From contig NZ_LAZU01000028.1 of assembly GCF_000987955.1 (NCBI RefSeq), positions 152,300 through 216,299 on the forward strand: a stretch of 64,000 nt of DNA, given 5' to 3'. The translations under genes were made by a program, and so were the position numbers. The stretch is from Paenibacillus sp. DMB20 (GTDB taxonomy: Bacteria > Bacillota > Bacilli > Paenibacillales > Paenibacillaceae). Position 1 is the first letter of the stretch; every line of letters starts with the position of its first letter. Below are positions 27,926 through 38,696 of this stretch, one piece after another. Below the pieces are notes generated by a model. It was not told the DNA's origin and made no database searches. It worked only from the letters and a program-made list of their open reading frames with translations.

Positions 27926-29539
27926 TTGAAAAAATATATGATATCCGTGTTTATCTATCTAATCGGTTTTTCCGCCGGTTTTTGTCCGGCGGAGGCTCAG
28001 GCAGCCCCTCATCAGCCCGTGTTTAACGACATTTCTTCCAGCTATGCGAAAGATGCGATCATTCGCCTGGCCGACAGAGGAATTGTGGACGGAAACGGCA
28101 ACGGGGCTTTTTTGCCGCGCCAAACCGTTACACGGGCGGAGTTTACGGCCATGGTCAGCCGACTGCTCGGAATGGGGCCGGTGTTTAATGATTTGCCCGC
28201 CTACCGCGATGTTCAAAAGCAGGCATGGTATTATGGGTGGGTTCATGCCGGAAGCAATCTGTCCATTGTAAACGGCAAAGGGGAACAGCTTTTCAGGCCG
28301 CTCGACAACCTGTCCAGGCAGGAGGCGGCGGTCATCGTAGTCCGCGCGATGAAGCAGGACGGCGGCCGTGGCAGCGGTTTGGCCGACCGTTACAAGGATG
28401 CGGACGAAGTGGCAGGATGGGCTCGGACAGAGGTAGCGGCAGCCACCGTATCCGGATGGATGGAGGGAAACCAAGGACTGTTCAGGCCGGAGATCGAAAT
28501 TACGCGGGAAGAAACGGCTGCGTTGCTGGACCGTGTTCTCGAATCCGGCAATGTGAAGCCCCTTATCGATCACGGATCGGAAGCCCTGCGTCAGGATATC
28601 CGAATGGGATGGCTGTATAACGGGAACGTGGGCCAGTATATTAGCTATGCCAAAGCCGCAAATCTGAACACCCTTGTCCCCCGCTGGTATTATATTGAGC
28701 CTTCGGGAGCCGTCACCAATTACAGCAATATCGAACTGCTGCAGTGGTCACGCCAAAACGGACGAAAGGTCTGGGGCATGCTGGGCAACCGGTCGGACGC
28801 GGATGCTACCCATCGGGCGCTCGGCAACAGTCAAGCCCGAAGGTCTGTCATTCAGAAGCTTGCAGGATATGTTTCGACATATAAACTGGACGGCATTAAT
28901 GTCGACTTTGAAAACGTGGCTCCGGCGGACCGGGCGAATTTGACCTCGTTCATTAAAGAGCTGTCAGAGGAGCTCCACAGCCTGGGGGCGGTCGTCTCGA
29001 TAGACGTGTCCCCGGATTTGGGGACGGATTGGACCGAAGCGTTCGACTACTCGGCATTGGGGGCTTATGCCGACTATGTCGTTTTAATGGGCTACGACGA
29101 ACACTGGGGAGGCTCTCCTTTGGCAGGCTCCGTGTCTTCGATGCCATGGCTTACCTCGGCGGTGGATAAAATCCTGACCACGGTACCCTTCTCCAAAACG
29201 ATTATCGCTCTCCCGCTATACACAAGGGAGTGGCGGTTAAGCCCTGGAAGCGGGTCAGAGGACATCAGCTTGCTGGAGCAGGGAAGGCGGATTCGGAAGC
29301 ACTCATCGGTCCTGATATGGAATGAGGCGTTGGGCCAATATGAAACCTCGTATGACGAGGAGGGGATTCGCCGCAAAATTTGGACGGAAGATGCCCGGTC
29401 CTTATCCGTAAAACTTCGCATGCTTGTCGCCCGAAATGTTGCCGGTACGGCTTACTGGTACCCTGGTTCCGAAACGCCCGACGTGTGGCAGGCAATCTCC
29501 AATATCCAGCGTTATGAGAGTTATTCATTCAATCTATAA
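27926..29539 (+). CDS. SLH-domain glycoside hydrolase family 18 protein
   Basis: 537 aa with a signal peptide (hydrophobic core ending near AQAA, residue 26). Three S-layer homology domains follow (about 32-75, 90-135, 150-200; FNDISSSYAKDAIIRLADRG is the first), anchoring the protein to wall polysaccharide. The C-terminal half (about 210-530) is a GH18 barrel with the catalytic LDGINVDFEN, close to spore-cortex YaaH/YdhD-type hydrolases. It probably cleaves N-acetylglucosamine links in peptidoglycan or chitin at the cell surface. TTG at 27926 follows an ACGAGGCGTAATC region, so the ribosome binding site is weak. Confidence 0.9.
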   Translation: MKKYMISVFIYLIGFSAGFCPAEAQAAPHQPVFNDISSSYAKDAIIRLADRGIVDGNGNGAFLPRQTVTRAEFTAMVSRLLGMGPVFNDLPAYRDVQKQAWYYGWVHAGSNLSIVNGKGEQLFRPLDNLSRQEAAVIVVRAMKQDGGRGSGLADRYKDADEVAGWARTEVAAATVSGWMEGNQGLFRPEIEITREETAALLDRVLESGNVKPLIDHGSEALRQDIRMGWLYNGNVGQYISYAKAANLNTLVPRWYYIEPSGAVTNYSNIELLQWSRQNGRKVWGMLGNRSDADATHRALGNSQARRSVIQKLAGYVSTYKLDGINVDFENVAPADRANLTSFIKELSEELHSLGAVVSIDVSPDLGTDWTEAFDYSALGAYADYVVLMGYDEHWGGSPLAGSVSSMPWLTSAVDKILTTVPFSKTIIALPLYTREWRLSPGSGSEDISLLEQGRRIRKHSSVLIWNEALGQYETSYDEEGIRRKIWTEDARSLSVKLRMLVARNVAGTAYWYPGSETPDVWQAISNIQRYESYSFNL

Positions 29540-29550
29540 TATATAACGGG

Positions 29551-29575
29551 GCGGGTGCGGAAGCATCCGCTCTTT
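29551..29575 (+). terminator. weak terminator hairpin
   Basis: GCGGGTGC / GCATCCGC stem after the GH18 gene, followed by TCTTT only. Confidence 0.45.
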
Positions 29576-29596
29576 GGATATGGGAAAACTTACAAC

Positions 29597-29625
29597 TTGC
29601 CAACCTTGGGGATTCATGATAAATT
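29597..29625 (+). promoter_or_regulatory. sigma-A type promoter of tRNA-His
   Basis: TTGCCA (29597-29602), 17-base spacer, TAAATT (29620-29625), about 30 bases before the tRNA. Confidence 0.55.
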
Positions 29626-29656
29626 AGTGTCTCGGGAAAACAACAATATTCCCTGT

Positions 29657-29730
29657 GGCGGTCGTGGCGAAGGGGTTAACGCACCGGATTGTGGCTCCGG
29701 CATTCGTGGGTTCAAGTCCCATCGATCGCC
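29657..29730 (+). tRNA. tRNA-His (GTG anticodon)
   Basis: Cloverleaf folds by eye: acceptor GCGGTCG / CGATCGC with the extra 5' G (29657) facing C73, which is special to tRNA-His. Anticodon arm CCGGA-TTGTGGC-TCCGG with anticodon GTG at 29691-29693, and T arm GTGGG-TTCAAGT-CCCAT. The 3' CCA is not encoded directly after C73. It is a single tRNA, not part of an rRNA cluster. Confidence 0.93.
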
Positions 29731-29757
29731 CTCCAAATTTTACATAATGTTTAAAAC

Positions 29758-29783
29758 CAGAGAGCCTACGGGCTCTCTTTTTT
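29758..29783 (+). terminator. terminator of tRNA-His
   Basis: AGAGAGCC / GGCTCTCT stem, TACG loop, T6. Confidence 0.85.
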
Positions 29784-29992
29784 GCGTTCCCGCAGCGGGA
29801 TTTTCCACATAATGCAGGATGGCATGGAGAAGCTAAGCAGGCGGCTTGATAAATTTTTAAAGACTGGGCTTGCAGATCATTTTGTTATAGGAAATTCATC
29901 CCATTTTCATATTTCATATTTCATAGTCCATGGTTATATAGTGTTAGTGACTCAGTTACTTTTAAAGATTTCAGCAAAAGGGGACTGCAACT

Positions 29993-30725
29993 ATGGTTTC
30001 AGCTCTACTCGGGAGCTTTATTTCAGCAATGGCTACGGTAATTGGGGCGGTTCCTTTGCTGTTTGTGAAAACATTGTCTGAGAAATGGAAGGATATTCTG
30101 GTAGCCTTTACGGCGGGGATCATGGTGTCGGCCTCGACATTCGGCTTGATGCCGCAGGCGCTTGACGAAGGCGGGATTATGCCGCTGACCATCGGGCTGT
30201 TGGCCGGGATCGTGGTGCTGGATTTGATTGAAAAAAACATACCCCACATCGACGTGGAAAACCAGTCGCGGATCACATCTTTCGACTCATCTTCGCTTTT
30301 GGTCATTATCGCGTTGTTCATTCATAACATTCCCGAAGGCCTCAGCACAGGGTTCAGCTATGCAAGTCAAAATCAAGGCCTCGGCCCGATGGTGGCCATC
30401 TCGATCGGAGCTCAGAATATGCCGGAGGGATTGATTCTGGCCGTTTTTCTCATAAATACCAAGGTCGCCCGGATGAAAGCGTTCCTTATTGTTTTTTTTA
30501 ACCGGGATGATGGAACTGGTTTCGGCGGTGGTCGGCTTTTTTACGGCCAGTTATATCGAGTTCATCATCGGGTACGGTCTGGCCTTCGCTGCCGGAGCGA
30601 TGATGTTTATTGCCTACAAGGAGCTTATCCCGGAAAGCCACGGACACGGCTATGAGCGTCCTTCGACCTATTCGTTCATCATGGGCCTGCTGATCATGGT
30701 ATACATTAGCTACGCGTTCGGATGA
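29993..30725 (+). CDS. ZIP family metal transporter (interrupted by +1 indel)
   Basis: Eight hydrophobic helices and the ZIP metal-site motifs HNIPEGLSTGFSY in helix 4 and QNMPEGLILA in helix 5, as in the GufA/ZupT branch that takes up zinc and other divalent metals. The frame breaks in the T8 run 30492-30499; with seven T it reads FLIVFLTGMMELVSAVVG, and the protein is about 243 aa. ATG 29993 follows AAAAGGGGAC. It is monocistronic. Confidence 0.88.
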
Positions 30726-30791
30726 TACATAAGACTCGTATGCCATAAGGATCGTAAACTGCTATAATGTACAGTACAGAGGTGATGAACG

Positions 30792-31061
30792 ATGGCAGGC
30801 AGAACGAATAAAAAAGGAAAAGTTCAGACGGCGAATCATCAACCGGCCGACAAACCCGCCACATTGAAGGATCTCTTGGACCCGAAGATGGTGGAGCGTC
30901 TGAAGGCCCAAGCCGATACCCTTAAAGCGGATGAAGCAAAAAGGCAGGAAGCGGAGCGTATCAAACGCGAAGAGGCCCGGAAGTCCGAGCAAAAACGATT
31001 GGATAACGATTTTGAATTTCTGCTTCAGAACAGCGAGATGGACTGGCGGAAATACAAGTAA
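30792..31061 (+). CDS. yqkE: YqkE family protein (DUF3886)
   Basis: 89 aa. An N-terminal basic, disordered part is followed by ATLKDLLDPKMVERLKAQAD and a long Lys/Glu/Arg helix, ending SEMDWRKYK. This is the YqkE/DUF3886 pattern in Bacillaceae; the role is unknown. ATG follows AGAGGTGA. A G-rich terminator begins at the stop codon, and the tandem structured repeats start right after it. Confidence 0.85.
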   Translation: MAGRTNKKGKVQTANHQPADKPATLKDLLDPKMVERLKAQADTLKADEAKRQEAERIKREEARKSEQKRLDNDFEFLLQNSEMDWRKYK

Positions 31062-31090
31062 GGGGGGGCGGCTTTTGGCCGTCCCTTTTA
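31062..31090 (+). terminator. terminator of yqkE
   Basis: GGGGGCGGC / GGCCGTCCC stem with TTTT in the loop region, followed by TTTTA. Its T run merges with the start of repeat copy A. Confidence 0.65.
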
Positions 31091-31205
31091 TAGATATAGA
31101 ATTTATAAGTTATCAGCGGAGCTGATGGAATTCTATATCGCAAGAAAAAACAACCGCTAAATGCGGTCTGTCTTCTAGTGAGGTACGTCGATAGGCGTTT
31201 TCTTC
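31088..31205 (+). repeat. structured intergenic repeat, copy A
   Basis: First unit of a tandem pair with a period of 118 bases. An 11 bp perfect basal stem, GATATAGAATT (31093-31103) with AATTCTATATC (31129-31139), carries the hairpin ATCAG/CTGAT at its tip. The conserved core follows: GCAAGAAAAAAC, the hairpin CCGCTAAATGCGG, GTCTGTC facing GATAGGC, and a closing GTTTTCTT that pairs with AAGAAAA. It is shared with copies B, C and D. The family is not known to me. Confidence 0.85.
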
Positions 31206-31325
31206 TTATAGATATAGAATTTATAAGTTATCAGCGGAGCTGATGGAATTCTATATCGCAAGAAAAAACAACCGCTAAATGCGGTCTGTCTTCTAAAGAA
31301 AGTACGTCGATAGACGTTTTTTTTT
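31206..31325 (+). repeat. structured intergenic repeat, copy B
   Basis: Nearly identical to copy A over its whole length and directly adjoining it. Differences fall in the loop between GTCTGTCTTCT and GTACGTCGATAG, and at the 3' end, where a longer T run (about ten) follows GACG. That T run could end transcription. Confidence 0.85.
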
Positions 31326-31453
31326 ATGGTGCGAAGAAAGCGTCATTTGGAGGTTTTCGATATTTTAACAATATGACAGGGTTTCATTGTAATAGTAAAA
31401 TAGGAAACTGAACGATTCATTTATCCATAATACTCGATGAAAGGAATATGACC

Positions 31454-34400
31454 ATGTCTGATCAGGAACGGAAACTAGATTCGTCACAAGACCAGCTGGA
31501 CGTAGGTTTGCTGCTTAACGCTTTAATGGCATTAAAAAAGGGGGACTTCTCCCATAGAATGCCCTATGAATGGACGGGCGTTGCAGGTAAAGTTGCGGAT
31601 TCGTTCAACGAGATCATGGACATGCAGGAAAGCCTCGTCAACGAAGTGAAGAAAGTGGCGAAGGTCGTCGGTAAAGACGGCAAGCTGAACCGCAGATTCG
31701 TACATAAAAATAACGGCGGCTCCTGGGGAGTTATGGTGGATTCGCTGAACGGCCTGGTTACAGACCTTACTCAGCCCACCAGCGAAATGGTGAGGGTTAT
31801 TAACGCCGTCGCCGAGGGCGATCTGTCCCGTAAGGTCGAGTTGGAGATTGAAGGCCGGCCGCTGACCGGGGAGTTTTTGAGAACCGCCAACAACATCAAC
31901 CAGATGGTCACGCAGCTCAGCATGTTTGCTTCCGAGGTCAACCGCGTCGCACGCGAGGTGGGGACGGAAGGCATACTCGGCGGCCAGGCGGATGTCAAAG
32001 GCGTTTCCGGCACATGGAAAGACTTGACCGATAGCGTGAACAACATGGCAAACAACCTGACGGATCAGGTTCGGAATATCGCTGCCGTAACAACGGCCGT
32101 GGCGAATGGCGATCTTTCGAAGAAGATTACGGTTAACGCCAAGGGCGAAATATTGGAGCTGAAGGACACTGTCAACACGATGGTGGATCAGCTCAGCACG
32201 TTTGCGTCCGAGGTGACCCGGATGGCCCGCGAGGTCGGAACCGAAGGCAAGCTGGGCGGTCAGGCAAACGTGAAGGGCGTATCGGGCACATGGCGGGACC
32301 TGACCGAAAGCGTAAACGACATGGCCAGCAACCTGACGGAGCAGGTACGGAATATCGCGGTTGTCACGACCGCCGTGGCGAATGGCGATCTTTCCAAGAA
32401 AATTACGGCCGACGTGCAGGGCGAAATATTGGAGCTCAAGAACACGATCAACACGATGGTGGATCAGCTGAGCACGTTTGCGTCCGAGGTAACCCGGATG
32501 GCGTCCGCGAGGTCGGAACCGAAGGCATTCTCGGCGGTCAGGCCGAAGTGAGCGGCGTCGCCGGCACATGGCGCGATCTGACGGAAAGCAGTGAATGACA
32601 TGGCCAGCAACCTGACCAATCAGGTCCGTAATATCGCAGAGGTGACAACCGCCGTTGCCAAGGGCGATTTGTCCAAAAAAATTACGGTCGACGCCAAAGG
32701 CGAGATTCTGCAGCTCAAGAGCACGATCAACACGATGGTTGACCAGCTGAGCAACTTTGCGTCCGAGGTCACGCGCGTAGCCCGGGAGGTTTCCACCGAA
32801 GGCAAGCTTGGTGGACGTGCCGACGTTAAGGATGTATCCGGCACCTGGAAGGACTTGACGGACAGCGTCAACTATATGGCGGGAACGCTCACCGATCAGG
32901 TACGGAACATCGCCGAGGTGACGACGGCGGTAGCCCGGGGCGACTTGTCGAAGCATATTACGGTAAACGCGCGCGGGGAAATTCTGGAGCTGAAGAACAC
33001 AATCAATACGATGGTGGATCAACTCAGCACGTTTGCTTCCGAAGTTACCCGCGTAGCGCGGGAGGTCGGCACCTTGGGCATGCTGGGCGGACAGGCCCAG
33101 GTGAAAGGCGTTGCCGGGACATGGCGGGATTTGACCGAAAGCGTCAACTACATGGCATCCAATTTAACCAATCAGGTCCGAAACATTGCGGTTGTTACGA
33201 CAGCGGTTGCAAACGGCGACTTGTCCAAGAAAATCACCGCCGACGTGCAGGGAGAGATCCTGGAGTTGAAGAACACGATCAATACGATGGTGGATCAGCT
33301 CAGCACGTTTGCCTCCGAGGTTACCCGCGTCTCGCGCGAGGTTGGAACCGAGGGCAAGCTTGGAGGCCAGGCGCAGGTTAAAGGCGTCGGCGGGACGTGG
33401 AAGGATCTGACCGAAGGGGTAAACAGCATGGCACGCAACCTGACGGATCAGGTGCGCAACATTGCCGAGGTTACCACGGCGGTCGCCAAGGGCGATTTGA
33501 CCAAAAAAAATCACGGTGGATGTCAAAGGCGAGATTCTTGAACTGAAGAACACGATGAATACGATGGTGGACCAGCTGAGCAACTTCGCCTCCGAGGTAA
33601 CGCGCGTGGCCCGGGAGGTCGGCGACGGACGGCAAACTGGGCGGACAGGCCACCGTGCGGGGCGTCGGCGGGATCTGGAAAGATCTGACCGACAACGTCA
33701 ATACGATGGGCTCGAACCTGACCGATCAGGTCCGCGGCATTGCCAAAGTCGTTACCGCCGTAGCGAACGGTAATTTGAAACAAAAGCTGACCGTGGACGC
33801 GAAGGGTGAAATTGCCGAGTTGACGGATACCATTAACAATATGATCGACACGCTTGCCACCTTTGCCGACCAAGTGACGACGGTAGCCCGGGAGGTAGGG
33901 GCCGAAGGGAAGCTCGGCGGGCAGGCTAACGTTCCGGGGGCAGCCGGTACATGGCGTAATCTGACGGATAACGTTAACTATATGGCAAGCACGCTGACGA
34001 CGCAGGTGCGTGCCATCACGAACGTGGCTACGGCCGTAGCGAAGGGCGATCTGTCCAGAACGATCGACGTTGCGGCGGCAGGCGAGGTTGCGGCACTGAA
34101 GGACAACGTCAACGAAATGATCCGCAACCTGAAGGAAACCACCCGGATCAACACGGAGCAGGACTGGCTGAAGACGAATCTGGCCAAGTTCTCCCGCATG
34201 CTCCAAGGCCAACGGGATTTGAACGCCGCCAGCCGGATGATTTTGTCGGAGCTGGCGCCGCTGGTTTCGGCGCAGCACGGGGTCTTTTATTTGAATCAAC
34301 CGGTAGGCGGGGAGCCGCTTCTGAAGCTGTACTCCAGCTACGGCTATCAGCAGCGTAAAAACCTGTCCAACGAATTCCGTTCCGGCGAAGGCCTCGTCGG

Positions 34401-36954
34401 ACAATGCCTGGTGGAAAAACAGCGGATTCTTCTTACGCATGTACCGTCCGACTACGTCGTCATTTCGTCCGGTCTGGGCGAAGCGGCTCCGCTGAACATC
34501 GTCCTGCTGCCGATCATTTTCGAGGATCAGGTGCTTGCCGTTCTGGAGCTGGCTTCCTTCCGTCCGTTCAGCGATATCGATATTGCTTTCCTGGACCAGC
34601 TGACGGAATCGATCGGCATCGTCATCAATACGATGCAGGTCAACCGCCGGACGGAGGAGCTGCTGATGCAATCGCAGTCGCTGACGGAGGAGCTGCAAAA
34701 CCAGCAGCAGGAGCTTCAGCATACGAACGAAGAGCTTGAGGAGAAAGCCAAACTGCTCGTCATCCAGAAGGCCGAAGTGGAAAGCAAGAACGACGAGATC
34801 GAGCTTGCCAAGCGCTTCCTGGAGGAAAAGGCCGAGCAGCTGGCGCTCACATCCAAATACAAATCCGAATTCCTGGCGAACATGTCCCATGAACTCCGTA
34901 CCCCGCTGAATTCGCTGCTTCTTCTAGCGGAACAGCTGGCCGAGAATCCGGATCGGAACCTCTCTTCGAACCAGGTCAAGTTTGCCAAAACGATACAAGA
35001 GTCCGGAATGGAACTACTGAGCCTGATCAACGATATTTTGGATCTTTCCAAAATCGAGTCGGGCACGGTAACCCCGGAATATAACGAGGTCAAGATCAGC
35101 GAACTTGTGGACGGATTGGACCGGAGCTTCCGCCTGATCGCCGAAGACAAGGACGTCGACTTTGAGCTGAAGACGGAAGCCGGCGTTCCGGAACTGATCG
35201 TCACCGATTTTAAACGCCTGCAGCAGGTTTTGAAGAATCTGTTGTCCAATGCGTTTAAATTTACCGAAGAAGGAAAGGTCGCGTTGTACATCGCCCGCGC
35301 CGCGGAAGGCTGGAGCCCGGACAACAGCGTTCTGAACCAGGCGAAAACGGTACTCGGCTTCACCGTTAGCGATACGGGCATCGGAATTCCCGAGGATAAA
35401 CAGCGGATTATATTCGAAGCCTTCCAGCAGGCCGATGGAAGCACGAACCGCGAATACGGGGGAACCGGCCTCGGGCTGGCCATTTCACGCGAAATCGCAG
35501 CCCTGCTCGGCGGGGAAATCACGCTGTTCAGCGTTGAAGGAAAAGGCAGCACCTTCGTGCTGTATCTGCCGCTTGACGAAGAGTTCGCCGGGCCGGAGCC
35601 GAAGTCTAAATACGTACCGGAGGTCATCGACGTGACGCCGCCGCTTCGAACCCGCTCTTTCGTCAGAACAAGCCAGAAGAATGTCTTGGACGACCGGGAC
35701 AATATTCAGCCGGACGATTTGGTATTCCTGATTATTGAAGATGACCAGGTATTTAACGAAATTCTGCTGGAAATTTTGCATAAAAAGGGCATTAAAGCCG
35801 TAATCACTTCGTCCGGATCCAATGCGCTGGCAATGGCCAGAAAATATCAACCGGCTGCCATCACGCTGGATCTGCGCCTGGACGATACCGACGGCTGGCT
35901 CGTGATCGAGCATCTGAAGAATGACCTCGGCGTCCGGCACATCCCGGTTTGCGTCATTACGATTGAGGAGGACGAGGTCGGCCTGAAACAAAAAGGCGTT
36001 TTCGATTATATGTGCAAGCCGGTATCGAACGAGGATCTTGAAAATGCGATTGACCGGCTCAGCGCGTACGCAAAACGCGAATTCCACCATCTGCTTGTCG
36101 TCGTGAGCGATGAGGAGCGGCGCAAGGAAATCGTGGAGACGATCGACAATAAGGATATCGGAATATCCACGGCGGAGACGGCCAAACAAGCGCTGAATCT
36201 GCTGAGAGATCATGATTTCGATTGCCTGATGACGGATAACGACTTAACGGACATGGGTGTGCTCTCCTTTATCCGGGAACTTCAGAAAAATGCCAAGAAC
36301 AAATTCCTTCCGATCGTTCTGAACCGGAGCAGGAAGTGGACGACCGAAGAAGAGGAAGAACTTGAGGAACTGACCAAATCCTCGGTGATCAAAGAGGTGA
36401 AGTCGCCGATACAGATCATGGACGAAACCGCCCTGTATCTGCACCGCAAAGCTGAAAATCTGCCGGAAGGACCCCGGGAGACGCTCGTGAAGCTTCATCA
36501 GTCCGATGAGATGATCGAATACAAAAACGTTCTCGTCGTGGATGACGATATCCGCAATATCTTCGCGCTGACGACAATCCTTGAACGTCACAACATGAAG
36601 GTGATACCTGCCGAGAACGGCCATGAGGCGCTTCATATTCTGGACCAGACGCCGGATGTGGATATTGTTCTGATGGACATTATGATGCCGGTCATGGACG
36701 GCTACGAGACGACACGCGCCATCCGGAAGAAGCCCCATTTCCGGGACTTGCCGATTATTGCCCTGACGGCCAAAGCCATGAAAGGGGACCGCGAGGAATG
36801 CCTGGAAGCGGGCGCTTCCGATTACATCACCAAGCCGGTGAACAGCGCGCAGCTGCTGTCCATGATGCGGAGCTGGATGCGTGAAACGGAGCAGGAATCG
36901 ACGAACGCACCGGCGCCCGAAAAAGGAACAGCCGATTCGGAGAACCGGCAATAG
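31454..36954 (+). CDS. HAMP-array hybrid histidine kinase with three receiver domains (four indel sites)
   Basis: Restored length about 1831 aa. No membrane segment, so it is a soluble sensor. Residues about 20-890 are roughly ten HAMP units, eight of them 92 codons long ([52 protein letters not shown]), like fungal group III Nik1 kinases. Then GAF (about 915-1057), a coiled coil, HisKA with [13 protein letters not shown] (His near 1142), HATPase ([20 protein letters not shown]), and three receivers: LDLRLDD, a degenerate middle one, and [18 protein letters not shown]. Indels are a GT insertion at 32513-32514, A at 32590, one A in 33503-33510 and G near 33622. ATG 31454 is better spaced from AAAGGA than 31448. 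Confidence 0.9.
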
Positions 36955-36967
36955 ATGAAACGACAAA

Positions 36968-37003
36968 GACCGTCAGGGTGGTATTCCCTGGCGGTATTCT
37001 TTT
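36968..37003 (+). terminator. terminator of the HAMP kinase gene
   Basis: ACCGTCAGGG / CCCTGGCGGT stem (one GT wobble), then ATTCTTTT. Confidence 0.7.
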
Positions 37004-37138
37004 GAGTGTACAACGCATGCGGCCCGATCAGGTAGAGGTTGATGCTTTTTCATGGTTTGGATCCTCATGTATAATAATGGAACGGGAGACCGGCAATCAT
37101 CGCTTTCGGATAAGGTTTATTTCAAGGAGGAGAGGAAT

Positions 37139-37696
37139 ATGAGTTCATCCAGCCATTACTGGCAAGGGGCGCGACTGACCCTGAGAGCCATAGAACCGTC
37201 GGATATCGAGCTTTTCAAAGCTTTTGACGATACGATTGACCGAAATGTGGATGCCGTTTACTGGCCCCAGCCGGACCGGAGGAGGCAGGAGTGGCTGGAG
37301 TCGGAGCTTAAGCCCCGCGAGGACGATTCCTTTCGCTGGATCGCCGTAGCGGGCGGGGATGAGGCTGTCGGGACCATCGATGCGTTTGCCTGCAACCGGC
37401 GTTTCGGGACGTTTAAATACGGCCTCGCGCTCGCTCCCAGCCAACAGGGAAAGGGCTACGGGAGGGAGATGATCGAGATGGTCCTGCGTTTTTATTTCAA
37501 CGAACTCGGTTATCAAAAGGCCACGCCCCACGTGTACTCCTTCAATGAACCCTCCATCAAGCTCCATGAAAAAATGGGATTCATGCAGGAAGGAAGGCTG
37601 CGGAACATGGTGTATACGGAGGGCCGTTATTTCGACGAGATTTATTTCGGCATGACGCGGGATGAATTCAACGAAAAATACGGCGCGGCGCGTTGA
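37139..37696 (+). CDS. GNAT family N-acetyltransferase
   Basis: 185 aa, RimJ/RimL-like. GARLTLRAIEPSDIELFKAFDD opens the fold, APSQQGKGYGREMIEMVLRF is the acetyl-CoA pyrophosphate loop, and LHEKMGFMQEGRLRNMVY is the usual C-terminal strand. The substrate may be a small molecule or a protein N-terminus. ATG 37139 follows AAGGAGGAGAGG; the frame is open further upstream but lacks a site. Its TGA overlaps the TTG of the next gene, so the two are translationally coupled. Confidence 0.9.
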   Translation: MSSSSHYWQGARLTLRAIEPSDIELFKAFDDTIDRNVDAVYWPQPDRRRQEWLESELKPREDDSFRWIAVAGGDEAVGTIDAFACNRRFGTFKYGLALAPSQQGKGYGREMIEMVLRFYFNELGYQKATPHVYSFNEPSIKLHEKMGFMQEGRLRNMVYTEGRYFDEIYFGMTRDEFNEKYGAAR

Positions 37697-38260
37697 CCGG
37701 GACAAAGGGGCTGACCATCGGAATCGCAGGCGGTTCCGGGAGCGGAAAAACCCATTTGAGCCTGCTTCTGAAGGACAGGTTAAAAGACAAGAATGTTTTG
37801 ATTTTACATACGGATCGGTATTACAAGGCGCAGAGACCCGTGACAAAGGCCCCTTTTTCGAATAAGGAATATGAGGATTTCAACCACCCCGACGGCGTGG
37901 ATGTTCAGCGCCTTTGTTCGGAGTACCAAGCTGCCCGAAAAGGGAACGAATTCGATCTGATCATCATTGAAGGTTTTCTTCTTCTGTACTTTGATGAGCT
38001 TCGGGAATGGTTGGATTTGAAAGTGTACGTGGACTGCCGGGCGGATGATCCGCAGAACGGGATGGTTTCTGAGCAAGGGGTACTCTTATGAGGAGACTAC
38101 GCAAGAATACCTGGATCTGGTGCGTTTCCGCCATGATGAATATGTGGAACCGACGAAATGGCATGCCGATATCATCATTAACGGCTCGACCGGACCGCAT
38201 AAGGGAGCGGAGTTGATTCAGGTTTGGATTGAACACAGCCTTCAACTGGGGAGTGGATGA
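37693..38260 (+). CDS. uridine kinase-like P-loop kinase (interrupted by +1 indel)
   Basis: Walker [25 protein letters not shown] after strand 2 and [18 protein letters not shown] are typical of the uridine kinase/phosphoribulokinase superfamily. The C-terminal part [24 protein letters not shown] matches the same branch but lies in another frame. One extra base at about 38041-38048 (GCGGATGATCCGC) separates them. The restored length is about 188 aa. TTG 37693 overlaps the GNAT stop by TTGA. The fosB start is 4 bases after this stop, so GNAT, kinase and fosB form one operon. Confidence 0.82.
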
Positions 38261-38264
38261 ACGG

Positions 38265-38696
38265 ATGAGAGTAAAAGGGCTAAACCATTTATGTTTTTCG
38301 GTATCCGATCTGGAGCAGTCCATCGCTTTCTTTGAGCATGTGATTGAAGCCAAACTGCTGGTTAAAGGCCGGAAGCTCGCGTATTTCGACCTGAGCGGTT
38401 TATGGATTGCCTTGAATCAGGAAGATATCGAACGGGACCGAGCACCCTCTTCCTATACGCATACCGCATTTACGGTAGAGGAAGAGGATTTCGACGAATT
38501 ATTGGGACGATTGAACAGATACAAGGTACATATTCTTCCAGGGAGAAAGAGGGACCCGCTCGACAAAAGGTCTGTCTACTTCACCGATCCCGACGGACAC
38601 CTGTTTGAATTTCACACCGGGACACTTGCCGACAGATTAAGTTACTATAAGTCCGAAAAGAAGCACATGACTTTTTATAGAGATAAGAAAGAATAA
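38265..38696 (+). CDS. fosB: metallothiol transferase FosB (fosfomycin resistance)
   Basis: 143 aa VOC-fold enzyme that adds a thiol, bacillithiol in Firmicutes, to fosfomycin and opens its epoxide. [36 protein letters not shown] and [21 protein letters not shown] are FosB motifs. The metal ligands line up as His8, His66 and Glu115, and Cys10 is present. ATG 38265 follows GGGGAGTGGATGAACGG; the frame open from 38229 overlaps the kinase gene. Its 3' end is part of repeat copy C, whose 5' basal strand (38680-38687) is coding sequence. Confidence 0.93.
   Translation: MRVKGLNHLCFSVSDLEQSIAFFEHVIEAKLLVKGRKLAYFDLSGLWIALNQEDIERDRAPSSYTHTAFTVEEEDFDELLGRLNRYKVHILPGRKRDPLDKRSVYFTDPDGHLFEFHTGTLADRLSYYKSEKKHMTFYRDKKE

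Noticed and set aside
31088..31325. CRISPR array
   Set aside because: The tandem repeats are only two, 118 bases apart, with no short spacers and no cas genes. No other regularly spaced repeats were found in the window.
31532..34890. Two long antisense open frames across the HAMP array
   Set aside because: They reflect the repeated codon pattern of the sense gene and mirror its 276-base period; no start signals.
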